Shown in pieces: positions 16,098 through 22,283 of a stretch of 27,043 bases of DNA. This stretch comes from a virus. The stretch covers positions 1 to 27,043 of the IMG/VR virus record IMGVR_UViG_3300021081_000016. One strand, written 5' to 3'. The translations under genes were made by a program, and so were the position numbers. The first letter of the stretch is position 1; each line of letters starts with the position of its first letter. The notes under the pieces were generated by a model. It did not search any database, was not told the DNA's origin, and worked only from the letters and a program-made list of their open reading frames with translations.

Positions 16098-16153
16098 GCT
16101 CGTGTTCCACACGGAGACCGACGCCATGACCGCTTCGACTGAGGGGCCCGCCG

Positions 16154-16396
16154 ATGTACGATCAAGCTGCGATGGCAACGCGCAAGCCGTTCAAGGACGA
16201 TCTGCTCCCGGCGCTGGCTGCGCTGGAGGAAGCGACCGGGGATCGCTGGACAGATCTGCGGCTGGCGAACCTGCTGGGAGTGACGCCCAGCACGGTCCTG
16301 CGCTGGCGACTCGGGAAGAACGAGCCGGACACGTTCCGGGCCGTGGCGATGCTGGCGAAGCTGCGCAAGGCCGCCCGGAAGCGCCCGCCAGCCTAG
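16154..16396 (+). CDS. Small HTH transcriptional regulator (Cro/CI-like)
   Basis: The 80-residue protein carries a helix-turn-helix: RLANLLGVTPSTVLRWRLG at residues 36-54, the classic 'xLAxxLGVxxSTVxRWxxG' pattern, with a short basic C-terminus. ATG 16154 is chosen because GAGGGG lies about 7 nt before it; an internal ATG at 16172 has no ribosome site. It is the first gene of the rightward operon, facing the divergent region that carries symmetric candidate operators, so it likely controls its own and perhaps the leftward promoter. No partner repressor of CI length (about 200 residues) is seen, so it could be either Cro-like or the only repressor. Confidence 0.8.
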   Translation: MYDQAAMATRKPFKDDLLPALAALEEATGDRWTDLRLANLLGVTPSTVLRWRLGKNEPDTFRAVAMLAKLRKAARKRPPA

Positions 16397-16401
16397 CGCC
16401 G

Positions 16402-16659
16402 CTGCCGGCCCTCGCGCCGATCACGCGCCACGTCGCGAAGCTGTGCCCTGACGGCTTCGACCCGCGCTGCGAGCACTGCGAGGACGGCAAGGTCTACGGC
16501 GGGGACCCGGCCGACACCGGCGGCGACTGCATCGAGTGCGACGGCACGGGCTGGCTCGCCTGCTGCTACTGCGGCGAGGCCGTCGGCTGGGACGGTCGGC
16601 TGACCCACGACGGGCCTGAGTGCGCGGCGTGCGTGGCGGCGGAGGGGGACGCGCCATGA
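16402..16659 (+). CDS. Cysteine-rich zinc-binding protein, start uncertain
   Basis: The C-terminal 70 residues contain many paired cysteines: CPDGFDPRCEHCEDG, DCIECDGTGWLACCYCGE and PECAACVAAEG, like DnaJ-type zinc knuckles (CxxCxGxG). The stop overlaps the ATG of the next gene (ATGA), and the cysteine spacing argues for a real protein. The problem is its beginning: no in-frame ATG, GTG or TTG exists after the HTH stop. I place the start at a CTG (16402) only as a minimum; the first ATG in frame, 16127, has GGAG upstream but would overprint the whole HTH gene (177 residues). Function unknown; DNA- or protein-binding is likely. Confidence 0.5.
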   Translation: MPALAPITRHVAKLCPDGFDPRCEHCEDGKVYGGDPADTGGDCIECDGTGWLACCYCGEAVGWDGRLTHDGPECAACVAAEGDAP

Positions 16660-17099
16660 GCCTTGCGCAGCCTGCCGCCATCTGCTCTACTTCCGACGTC
16701 ACTGACCGTTGCGCCGAACCTCCCGGGCTTGCTGGCGAGCAAGCCGGGAGAACTTTGAACGAATCACCTGCGGCTCCTGCCGCCGATGCCCAGCGCGTGC
16801 CCGCGGCGCGCTGCGGCCCAGTCCCCCTTGTGGGGCTGCACGGCGTCACAGCGCTGTGCGCTGGCGATGAGGTCATCGCCTTCGTGGGGATGCTGCGCTT
16901 CGGGATGCTGGGCGACGCCCAGCGCATGGCGGACGCGGGCGCGCAGTGGCCCTGCATCCGCTCCATCGTGGCCGAGGGGGTCCACTTCCTGCGCGTGGAG
17001 CTTGCGGGCTCGCCGCATGCCTTCCTGCTGGCCACCAACGCCTACGCGCTGATCGTGGAGCGCGACAGCGCGGGGATCGTGCGGGAGGACGAGCCGTGA
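16656..17099 (+). CDS. Unknown protein
   Basis: A 147-residue frame starting at ATG 16656, which overlaps the previous stop (ATGA). The first 30 residues are cysteine- and serine-rich and low in pattern; from about residue 52 the protein looks better folded, with LVGLHGVTALCAGDEVIAFV, FGMLGDAQRMADAGAQWP and FLRVELAGSPHAFLLATNAY. A strong hairpin lies inside the gene at 16720-16750, and a TTG at 16755 just after it has GGGAG upstream, so a shorter 114-residue form is possible. The end overlaps the nuclease start as GTGA. No family recognised. Confidence 0.6.
   Translation: MSLAQPAAICSTSDVTDRCAEPPGLAGEQAGRTLNESPAAPAADAQRVPAARCGPVPLVGLHGVTALCAGDEVIAFVGMLRFGMLGDAQRMADAGAQWPCIRSIVAEGVHFLRVELAGSPHAFLLATNAYALIVERDSAGIVREDEP
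16720..16750 (+). promoter_or_regulatory. Strong hairpin covering a possible ribosome site
   Basis: CTCCCGG-g-CTTGCT and AGCAAGCCGGGAG form a 13-bp stem with one bulged G and a GGCG loop. The 3' arm contains GGGAG, which is the Shine-Dalgarno-like sequence of the TTG at 16755. No T-run follows, so it is not a normal terminator. Confidence 0.5.
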
Positions 17100-17986
17100 A
17101 GCTCACCAACAAGATGGGCCTCCCGGAAGCGCTCGTGGCCGCCGTGGCCAATGACGACTACGACCGCGGCGAGTGCGACTACAGCGTCACCGAGCTGCTG
17201 TCGCCCCCGCGGATCTCCGCGCTGCGCCGGCTGCACGAGCACGAGCTGACCGAGGACGCCTCCTCGCGCATCTGGAGCCTCCTGGGCCAGTGCGCCCACG
17301 CGATCCTGGAGCGCGCTGGGGGGGCCTCGCTCTCCGAGTGGCGTGGCCATGTGACCATCGCGGGCAAGCGCGTCTCGGGGCAACTGGACACGCTCAACGT
17401 GCTCTCGGGCACGCTGTCCGACTGGAAGGTCACGACGGCGTGGACCGTGAAGGGCGGCGCGTTGCGCGACGAGTGGCCGCCGCAGTTAAACGCCTACGCG
17501 ATGATCGCGCGGTCCGCTGGACACGACATCAAGCGGCTAGAGATCGTGGCCATCCTGCGCGACTGGAGCAAGCTGGAGGCCCGCCGCTCCGCCGACTATC
17601 CGCAGCAGCAGGTGGCCGTGATCCCCGTGCCGGTCTGGCCCGAAGCCGAGGTACGCCGACTCTTCGATGAGCGCATCCGCCTGCACGAATCCGCCCGCGC
17701 TGGCGAGCTGCCCATCTGCACGCCCGAGGAACGCTGGCAGCGACCGACGGTCTACGCCGTGATGAAGGACGGGCGCAAGTCCGCCCTGCGCCTGCTCGAC
17801 AGCCACGAGGAAGCCGAAGGCTGGATCAAGGCCAACGAGAAGGGCGGGGAGAAAATCGTGGAGCGCCCCGGCGAGAACGTTCGCTGCGCCAACTACTGCC
17901 CTGTCTCGGCTTTCTGCTCGTGGTGGGCGGCCCATGCGCCAGCACCCGAAGAGCGGCCCGCCATGCTCGCATCGCTTCCATTCTAA
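17096..17986 (+). CDS. PD-(D/E)XK nuclease with Cas4/RecB-like iron-sulphur cysteines
   Basis: The 296-residue protein starts at GTG 17096, overlapping the previous stop (GTGA). The nuclease core is seen as CAHAILE (His68), SGQLDTL (Asp98), LSDWKVTT (Asp109-x-Lys111) and PPQLNAYAMI (Gln130, Tyr134). Four cysteines lie as in Cas4, AddB and phage RecB-like exonucleases: Cys208 in PICTPEERW, then Cys264, Cys268 and Cys274 in RCANYCPVSAFC, fit to hold a 4Fe-4S cluster. It likely resects DNA ends for recombination or repair, working with the ssDNA-binding protein encoded directly after it and RusA further on. The repeated 'VYAVMKDGRKSALRLLDS' segment is typical of this phage family. Confidence 0.85.
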   Translation: MKLTNKMGLPEALVAAVANDDYDRGECDYSVTELLSPPRISALRRLHEHELTEDASSRIWSLLGQCAHAILERAGGASLSEWRGHVTIAGKRVSGQLDTLNVLSGTLSDWKVTTAWTVKGGALRDEWPPQLNAYAMIARSAGHDIKRLEIVAILRDWSKLEARRSADYPQQQVAVIPVPVWPEAEVRRLFDERIRLHESARAGELPICTPEERWQRPTVYAVMKDGRKSALRLLDSHEEAEGWIKANEKGGEKIVERPGENVRCANYCPVSAFCSWWAAHAPAPEERPAMLASLPF

Positions 17987-17996
17987 GGAGTTTCCA

Positions 17997-18563
17997 ATGC
18001 CCATCATGATTTCCGACACCACCCCCGAGAGCAATCCGGCGCCCGCCGGGCTGCACCAAGCCGTCTGTGCCTTCGTCGAGGACATCGGGGATGAGGACTT
18101 CAAGAACGATGGCAAGTGGAAGCGCAAGGTCGTCATCTGCTGGGAGCTGGGCGAGCTGATGGACGACGGGCGCCCGTGGATGATCTCCCAGCGCTACACG
18201 GCCAGCCTCAACGAGAAGGCGACGCTGCGCCACCACCTCGAAAGCTGGCGCGGCCGACCGTTCACGGAGAACGAGCTGGAAGCCTTCGACCTGGAGACGA
18301 TCCGCGGCGTCGGCTGCCAGCTCCAGATCATCCACAAGGTGAAGGAAAGCGGCGGAAAGAAGGCCACCATTCTTGCCATTGTGCCGCTCCCGAAGGGCGT
18401 AGCGGCGCTGCCCATCCACAACATCGACCCGCCCAAGTGGATCGCTGATTCGCGCGACAAGAACAAGGCCGCGATGACTGAGCGCGATGCGGCACGGATG
18501 GAGGCTGCTGCTGTGGCCGGCGGCAACGCTGGCGACGCAAGCGAAGTGGACATCCCCTTCTAA
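17997..18563 (+). CDS. OB-fold ssDNA-binding/replication protein
   Basis: The 188-residue protein has the best ribosome site in the window (AAGGAG, 6 nt before ATG 17997). KVVICWELGELMDDGRPWMISQRY (in two parts), SLNEKATLRHHLESWRGRPF and FDLETIRGVGCQLQIIH match a widespread phage protein that precedes or follows RecB-type nucleases and has been taken as an SSB-like OB fold. The last residues, EVDIPF, reproduce the acidic-hydrophobic tip of bacterial SSB (DDDIPF) that recruits partner enzymes. That tail is the clearest evidence for ssDNA binding. Its place between the nuclease and RusA supports a recombination/replication role. Confidence 0.7.
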   Translation: MPIMISDTTPESNPAPAGLHQAVCAFVEDIGDEDFKNDGKWKRKVVICWELGELMDDGRPWMISQRYTASLNEKATLRHHLESWRGRPFTENELEAFDLETIRGVGCQLQIIHKVKESGGKKATILAIVPLPKGVAALPIHNIDPPKWIADSRDKNKAAMTERDAARMEAAAVAGGNAGDASEVDIPF

Positions 18564-18739
18564 TGACCCCGCAACACGACGCCCCGCACGCCATGGCCCT
18601 GCTGCTCCACGAAGAGCAGTTCGCGGCGGTGGCTGCTGCCCTGCTGGAGCAGGAGCACCCGCTGTGCGTGGCCCGCGACGGCATGCGCGTGCTGCGCGCG
18701 GCGATGAATGGGAGCGCGCTGCTGGGATCGCTCAACTAG
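18563..18739 (+). CDS. Unknown small protein
   Basis: Fifty-eight residues, starting at ATG 18563 which overlaps the previous stop (TAATG). The sequence is alanine/leucine-rich and helical: MALLLHEEQFAAVAAALLEQ in the first half and ARDGMRVLRAAMNGSALLG in the second. No membrane span (charges interrupt the helix). Gene spacing supports it; function unknown. Confidence 0.6.
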   Translation: MTPQHDAPHAMALLLHEEQFAAVAAALLEQEHPLCVARDGMRVLRAAMNGSALLGSLN

Positions 18740-18788
18740 GCCGGATCAACGAGGACAACGCCCTGGGAGGGGCGGGCTGGAGGTGGTG

Positions 18789-18899
18789 GTGCCGTACCTG
18801 TCGTGGACGTTCGACTGTGGGCGGGGCTGCGCGTGCGTGCGCAGCTCCGCCACCTTCATTTCCTGGCCGCCTACGCGCGGCTCACCGAGGAGCACATGA
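18789..18899 (+). CDS. Possible small Cys-containing protein
   Basis: A 36-codon frame from GTG 18789 (VPYLSWTFDCGRGCACVRSS onward) whose TGA overlaps ATG 18896 of the next gene. GGAGG lies just before the start. Only the coupled spacing supports it; the ParB-like gene's upstream extension (GTG 18803) covers the same bases in another frame, so at most one is real. Confidence 0.3.
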   Translation: MPYLSWTFDCGRGCACVRSSATFISWPPTRGSPRST

Positions 18900-19819
18900 G
18901 CAAGTCCGAACCCAAGCCGACGACAACGTGGGAGATCATCACGCCGGATATCGCGAGCACACTGCTGGAGTCGATGGCTGGCAACCGCCCGGTGGCTCAG
19001 CGGCGCGTCGAGCGGATGGCCGCCGACATCAAGGCCGGGAAGTGGGCCGAGAACGGCGAGTCCATCATCATCGACGACGACGGCCGCCTCCTCGATGGCC
19101 AGCATCGCTGCTGGGCCGTGGTTGAAGCGAGCAAGGCGATTCGCACCGTCGTTGTGCGCGGCGTGCACCCAGCGATGTTCGTGTCCATCGATCAGGGCCG
19201 CTACCGCACGGACGCCGACATCCTGTCCATCGCGGACGGCAGCACCAAGACGCCGAAGCTGCTTGCCGCTGCCCTGCGGCTCCTCATGTGGTGGGAGGGT
19301 GGCTACAGCCACGCGGCCTTCCGCGCCCTGGACGGCGACAAGGGCCGGCTGCTGGCGATCCACGGGCGCCACCCTCGGATGATCGAGTCCATGGAGTTCT
19401 GCGGGGGAGCGCGATTCCGGCAGCTCCTGCGGCCCAGCGTCGCGGCCTTCGCGCACTACGTCGGCCGCAAGTTTGGCTCCGAGTGCGATCCCGATGAGTT
19501 CTGGATGTCCGTCTCAACGGGGGCGGGCCTGGACCGCGGCGACCCAGCGCTGGCGCTGCGCGAGTACCTGCGCCGCCGACACGGTGACGTGAACGCCGCG
19601 AACCGGATCGGCGGGGCGCGGTTCACCTCGTACCTGGAGGCCGAGGTCTGTCTGCGCGCCTGGAACGCCCACTGCGAGGGCGCGTCGCTGGCGCACGTGC
19701 AGGTGGGCGAGCAGATCCCCGAGCCCTACGGGTCGCCGAAGTACGACCGGCGCACCCACATGTCGGGCAAGAAGCTGACCGAGACGCGGCGCGCGGCGAG
19801 CGGGAGCGCGACACGGTGA
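18896..19819 (+). CDS. ParB/sulfiredoxin-fold protein
   Basis: The 307-residue product (from ATG 18896, GAGGAG close upstream) has the ParB N-terminal-type core: VERMAADIKAGKW, IIIDDDGRLLDGQHRCWAVVEAS with the GQHR motif at residues 68-71, and RTVVVRGVHPAMFVSIDQGRYRT. In this fold the motif binds or hydrolyses nucleotide, or cuts DNA in some phage members. The C-terminal half is helical and carries no recognisable DNA-binding domain. In phages such proteins are usually uncharacterised; a role in DNA processing or gene control is possible. GTG 18803 would add 31 residues. Its end overlaps the RusA start as GTGA. Confidence 0.75.
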   Translation: MSKSEPKPTTTWEIITPDIASTLLESMAGNRPVAQRRVERMAADIKAGKWAENGESIIIDDDGRLLDGQHRCWAVVEASKAIRTVVVRGVHPAMFVSIDQGRYRTDADILSIADGSTKTPKLLAAALRLLMWWEGGYSHAAFRALDGDKGRLLAIHGRHPRMIESMEFCGGARFRQLLRPSVAAFAHYVGRKFGSECDPDEFWMSVSTGAGLDRGDPALALREYLRRRHGDVNAANRIGGARFTSYLEAEVCLRAWNAHCEGASLAHVQVGEQIPEPYGSPKYDRRTHMSGKKLTETRRAASGSATR

Positions 19820-20259
19820 CGCTGCTTTATGCGTCCATCCTGGGCGAGCCGGTCGGCAAGGGGCGCCCGCGCGTCACCACCATCGGCGGCTTCGCGCGGG
19901 CCTACACGCCCGCGAAGACGGCGACGTGGGAGGCGAACGCCGCCGCCGTGCTCTCCGAGGCGTGGGGCGTCCGGGGGCCGCTCGACAGCACGCCCGTCCG
20001 CCTGAGGGTGCGGGCCATCGCCGGGCGCCCAAAGCGCCTGCTGCGCCGCAAGGACCCGGACGCCCGGCTGTGGCGCACGACCAAGCCCGACGGGGACAAC
20101 GTGCTCAAGGCCGTCGGGGACGCCCTTGTGGCCGCTGGCGTGCTGCGCGACGACGTGCTGATCGTCCGGCAGGAGGTGGAGTCGCTGTACGCGCGCCGCG
20201 ACGAGGGCCCGTCCGTGCAGGTCTGGCTCGAGCAGGCCGCGGCCGAGCCAACCCCATGA
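19816..20259 (+). CDS. rusA: RusA-like Holliday junction resolvase
   Basis: The 147-residue protein begins at GTG 19816 (GTGA overlap). It carries the RusA catalytic signature: TKPDGDNVLKAVGDALVAAG at residues 89-108 with Asp92, Asp94, Asn95, Lys98 and Asp102, followed by LRDDVLI (Asp112-Asp113). The N-terminus (GEPVGKGRPRVTT) is the usual start of the family, and the length is about right (120-150). RusA dimers cut four-way junctions, here probably in replication intermediates before packaging. It sits in the recombination module with the nuclease and ssDNA-binding protein. Confidence 0.92.
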   Translation: MTLLYASILGEPVGKGRPRVTTIGGFARAYTPAKTATWEANAAAVLSEAWGVRGPLDSTPVRLRVRAIAGRPKRLLRRKDPDARLWRTTKPDGDNVLKAVGDALVAAGVLRDDVLIVRQEVESLYARRDEGPSVQVWLEQAAAEPTP

Positions 20260-20519
20260 GCAACAAGCCCCCCGCCGACAACGCCACGCGGCCCTGCACG
20301 CGCTGCGGCAGGCCGCGCAGCACCACCCGCCGCCGCTGCCTCTGCCTGCCGTGCTGGAACAAGTACCTGACCGAGCGCAAGGCCGCCCGGAAGGAGCGCC
20401 GTCGGTCGCACGCCTTGGCCGTGAGCCGGCGGCCGGCCCAGCGCGTGCCGCGAGACCTGAAGGTGGGCAGCACGGCGGGCGTTGACGCGCCCGGATTGGG
20501 GACCGCCGATGGCTGGTGA
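20256..20519 (+). CDS. Small basic zinc-finger protein
   Basis: Eighty-seven residues from ATG 20256 (ATGA overlap with rusA). CTRCGRPRSTTRRRCLCLPC has cysteines spaced CxxC...CxCxxC at residues 14-33, a likely zinc site, followed by a very basic helix (KYLTERKAARKERRR). It should bind nucleic acid. It overlaps the start of the replication gene by 11 bases, and small zinc proteins in this position are common in lambdoid-like replication modules but have no assigned function. Confidence 0.65.
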   Translation: MSNKPPADNATRPCTRCGRPRSTTRRRCLCLPCWNKYLTERKAARKERRRSHALAVSRRPAQRVPRDLKVGSTAGVDAPGLGTADGW

Positions 20520-21351
20520 CTGGATGCCCGCGCGCCTCGATCTGCACGAGGACCCCGCCGTCGTGTCGATGGCGCTGGCCCTGGCGCAGACCGAGAACGA
20601 GATCGCGGGTGGACTCATGCGTGTGTGGGCGTGGTTCTCCCGCCAGTCACGTAACGGTCACGCTGCCGTCACGCCCGCGTACCTCGACGGTCTCGCGCGC
20701 GTCACAGGACTGTGCGTTGCGATGTCGCGCGTCGGGTGGCTAGACATCGACAGCGAGGGCGGTTGCGCCATCCCGAAGTGGGATCGGTGGTTCTCGCAGG
20801 CGGCCAAGAAACGCCTGAATGCTGCCCGCAGACAGAAGGCGAAGCGCGAGCGCGAGCGCAATTCCGGACGTCACGCTGCCGTCACGCCGCCGTCACGCAC
20901 GAGCGTGACCAGAGAAGAGAAGAGAAGAGAAGAGAAGAAACGGAAGGACAAAGACGTTCCGCCGCCTGCGGCGTCGGGCCCGCCTGAGCCACCCGCGGCG
21001 AAGCCTCCACGGAAGCCGTCCGGGCCGGTCCAGGAGCTGCTCTCGTGGTTCCGTGACGAGTACCTCGCGACGCAGGGCACCCCCTACGGCATCACGGCCC
21101 GCGACGGCGTCGCAGCGACGCGGCTGCTGAAGCTGATCGACCCGGAGACGGCGCGCTCGAGGGCGACACGCTGGCTGACGTCGGTGGACCCGTGGATCTC
21201 GAGCACGGACCGTGGCTTCTGCCTGTTCGCTTCCAAGGCCAACTTGCCCGAGCTGCGCGGGATCGCGCCGGCCGTAGTGGGCGGGCGTGGCCGCGACCCG
21301 CTGGCTGGGGTCAAAGAACTTGCCCGCCGCCTAGACCAGGAGCCATCGTGA
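20509..21351 (+). CDS. Replication initiator, lambda O-like (winged-helix N-terminus)
   Basis: The 280-residue protein (ATG 20509, GGGGA about 7 nt upstream) starts WMPARLDLHEDPAVVSMALAL, with EIAGGLMRVWAWFSRQSRNG and VGWLDIDSEGGCAIPKWDRWF, the winged-helix domain common in phage replication initiators. A charged linker (REEKRREEK) and Pro-rich stretch then lead to a C-terminal domain (LLSWFRDEYLATQGTPYG, RATRWLTSVDPWI) of the kind that contacts the helicase loader. Next comes a G39P-like loader, as in lambda O-P and SPP1 G38P-G39P. Tandem 11-bp repeats lie inside the gene (listed separately), as iterons do in lambda O, so the protein probably binds its own gene. Confidence 0.8.
   Translation: MAGDWMPARLDLHEDPAVVSMALALAQTENEIAGGLMRVWAWFSRQSRNGHAAVTPAYLDGLARVTGLCVAMSRVGWLDIDSEGGCAIPKWDRWFSQAAKKRLNAARRQKAKRERERNSGRHAAVTPPSRTSVTREEKRREEKKRKDKDVPPPAASGPPEPPAAKPPRKPSGPVQELLSWFRDEYLATQGTPYGITARDGVAATRLLKLIDPETARSRATRWLTSVDPWISSTDRGFCLFASKANLPELRGIAPAVVGGRGRDPLAGVKELARRLDQEPS
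20646..20678 (+). repeat. Three tandem 11-bp iterons, cluster A
   Basis: GTCACGTAACG (20646-20656), GTCACGCTGCC (20657-20667) and GTCACGCCCGC (20668-20678) are contiguous. All start GTCACG. They lie inside the codons for residues 46-57 of the initiator. Together with cluster B they could be initiator binding sites. Confidence 0.65.
20870..20902 (+). repeat. Three tandem 11-bp iterons, cluster B
   Basis: GTCACGCTGCC (20870-20880), GTCACGCCGCC (20881-20891) and GTCACGCACGA (20892-20902), followed by an inverted half GCGTGAC (20903-20909). The first unit is identical to the middle unit of cluster A. A purine-only tract starts right after. Confidence 0.7.
20911..20951 (+). other. Purine-only tract, candidate origin unwinding element
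   Basis: From 20911 the strand is almost wholly A and G in a 5-bp rhythm (AGAGA repeated about five times), then AAACGGAAGGACAAAGA. It is the most A-rich stretch of the GC-rich operon and lies just after the iterons, as the unwinding element does in lambda ori. It encodes the charged REEKRREEK linker. Confidence 0.55.
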
Positions 21352-21962
21352 ACGACCGCGACGAGACCGTGCTGACCGTGATCGCCACGGTGGCCACGGC
21401 CTACCCGCACGCCAACTTCACGGCTGACACGGCTGCCGTCTGGCGCGAACTGCTGGCCGACATCGACGTGCCGACGCTGAAGATGGCCGTCACGAAGTTG
21501 CTGGCGACGCACAAGTTCTGCCCGTCCATCGCCGAAGTCCGCGCTGCCGCGCTGTCCACCAAGCGCACCATCGGCGAAGAGTCGCCCGAGGCCGCGTGGG
21601 GCGTCGTGCTGGACGCGATCCGGAGATTCGGCTGGGCACGCCAGCCGTCCTTCACCGACCCCGTGATCGAGCGTGCGCTGCAGTGCACGATCGGCTGGTA
21701 TGACTTGTGCACGTCGGAGCTGTCGGACGGGCCGAGCCACCGCGCGCGCTTCATCGCGGCCTACGAGAGCCTGCAGGCCAAGGTCCGCGAGGGGCTGCTG
21801 CTGCCGCAGTCGCTGCGCGACCAGCTCGAGGCGAGCCGCAAGGACCACGTCGCCGGCGTGCTGGAGGACCAGTACCCGGGGCGCGAGAGCGTCAGCGACC
21901 AGGCACGCCACGCGCGTGCGCTCGTCTCTGGCTTGGGCGACGGCCCGAGGCAGGCGCCATGA
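21348..21962 (+). CDS. Helicase loader, G39P-like
   Basis: The 204-residue product starts at GTG 21348, overlapping the initiator stop (GTGA). TVIATVATAYPHANFTADTA, VWRELLADIDVPTLKMAVTK and HKFCPSIAEVRAAAL match the N-terminal domain of SPP1 G39P-type proteins, which bring a replicative helicase to the origin. The C-terminal part (QAKVREGLLLPQSLRDQLEAS) is helical. No helicase gene is seen in the window, so the loader probably acts on host DnaB or on a helicase outside the window. As last gene before the terminator it closes the replication operon. Confidence 0.7.
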   Translation: MNDRDETVLTVIATVATAYPHANFTADTAAVWRELLADIDVPTLKMAVTKLLATHKFCPSIAEVRAAALSTKRTIGEESPEAAWGVVLDAIRRFGWARQPSFTDPVIERALQCTIGWYDLCTSELSDGPSHRARFIAAYESLQAKVREGLLLPQSLRDQLEASRKDHVAGVLEDQYPGRESVSDQARHARALVSGLGDGPRQAP

Positions 21963-22066
21963 CGCCCCGACTTGAATCCGTCCTCGCGATGGCTACTCTC
22001 CGGTCCATCGGGCGACAGGCGCCTGGGAGCTGGGCTGGGAGGCCCGGTGGACGCCTGCCGCGGCGG

Positions 22067-22090
22067 CTGCGCGAAAAGCGCAGATTTTTT
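22067..22090 (+). terminator. Intrinsic terminator of the early operon
   Basis: CTGCGC (22067-22072), loop GAAAA, GCGCAG (22078-22083), then ATTTTTT (22084-22090). The perfect 6-bp GC stem with GNRA-like loop and six Ts is the clearest terminator in the window. It lies 105 bases after the helicase-loader stop and before the recombinase. Confidence 0.85.
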
Positions 22091-22125
22091 CGGGAGGTCG
22101 CGATGGCCGGGATGAGCCGCCAGCC

Positions 22126-22209
22126 GCTCGCGCTTCACGTTCTTCGCCCCGAACGACGCGAAGCTCGCGCTTCACCGCCCTGGGCCTCGCTCCTGGGTCG
22201 TGCTTCAAA
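22126..22209 (+). repeat. Direct repeats upstream of the recombinase
   Basis: GCTCGCGCTTCAC occurs at 22126-22138 and exactly again at 22163-22175; a weaker copy, GTGCTTCAA, lies at 22200-22208. The 37-bp spacing is near three and a half helical turns. They could be arm-type binding sites for the recombinase. I see no convincing gene between 21963 and 22283. Confidence 0.45.
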
Positions 22210-22242
22210 CGACGCGGGGCCGAACCCTAACAGGATTCCGGC

Positions 22243-22254
22243 GGTTGGCCAACC
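22243..22254. other. 12-bp palindrome, possible recombination core or operator
   Basis: GGTTGGCCAACC is a perfect palindrome. It lies 30 bases before the preferred recombinase start. Both an attP crossover core and an autoregulatory site are possible; no second copy was found in the window. Confidence 0.35.
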
Positions 22255-22283
22255 AGCGGCCGGGGAGGCTGGGGGCGTCGGAC

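Larger units (their letters stand above)
15850..16153. promoter_or_regulatory. Divergent control region
   Basis: About 300 bases between the leftward head operon and the rightward early operon with no convincing gene. It holds a candidate rightward promoter (16069-16097), a 7-bp inverted repeat 15985-15991/16020-16026 (GCGGAGC/GCTCCGC) that encloses a palindrome GGACTGAGTCC (15998-16008), and an A+T-rich spot GATTTAAAC near 15882-15890 that could hold the leftward -10 box, although I see no good matching -35. Confidence 0.6.

Noticed and set aside
20911-20951. Purine tract as a simple microsatellite with slippage
   Set aside because: It keeps the initiator frame open and lies beside iterons; an origin element explains its place better, though slippage cannot be excluded.
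21959-22200. Possible gene starting at ATG 21959 (ATGA overlap with the loader stop)
   Set aside because: The frame crosses the intrinsic terminator without a stop and its composition is Arg/Pro/Gly-rich; no family pattern.
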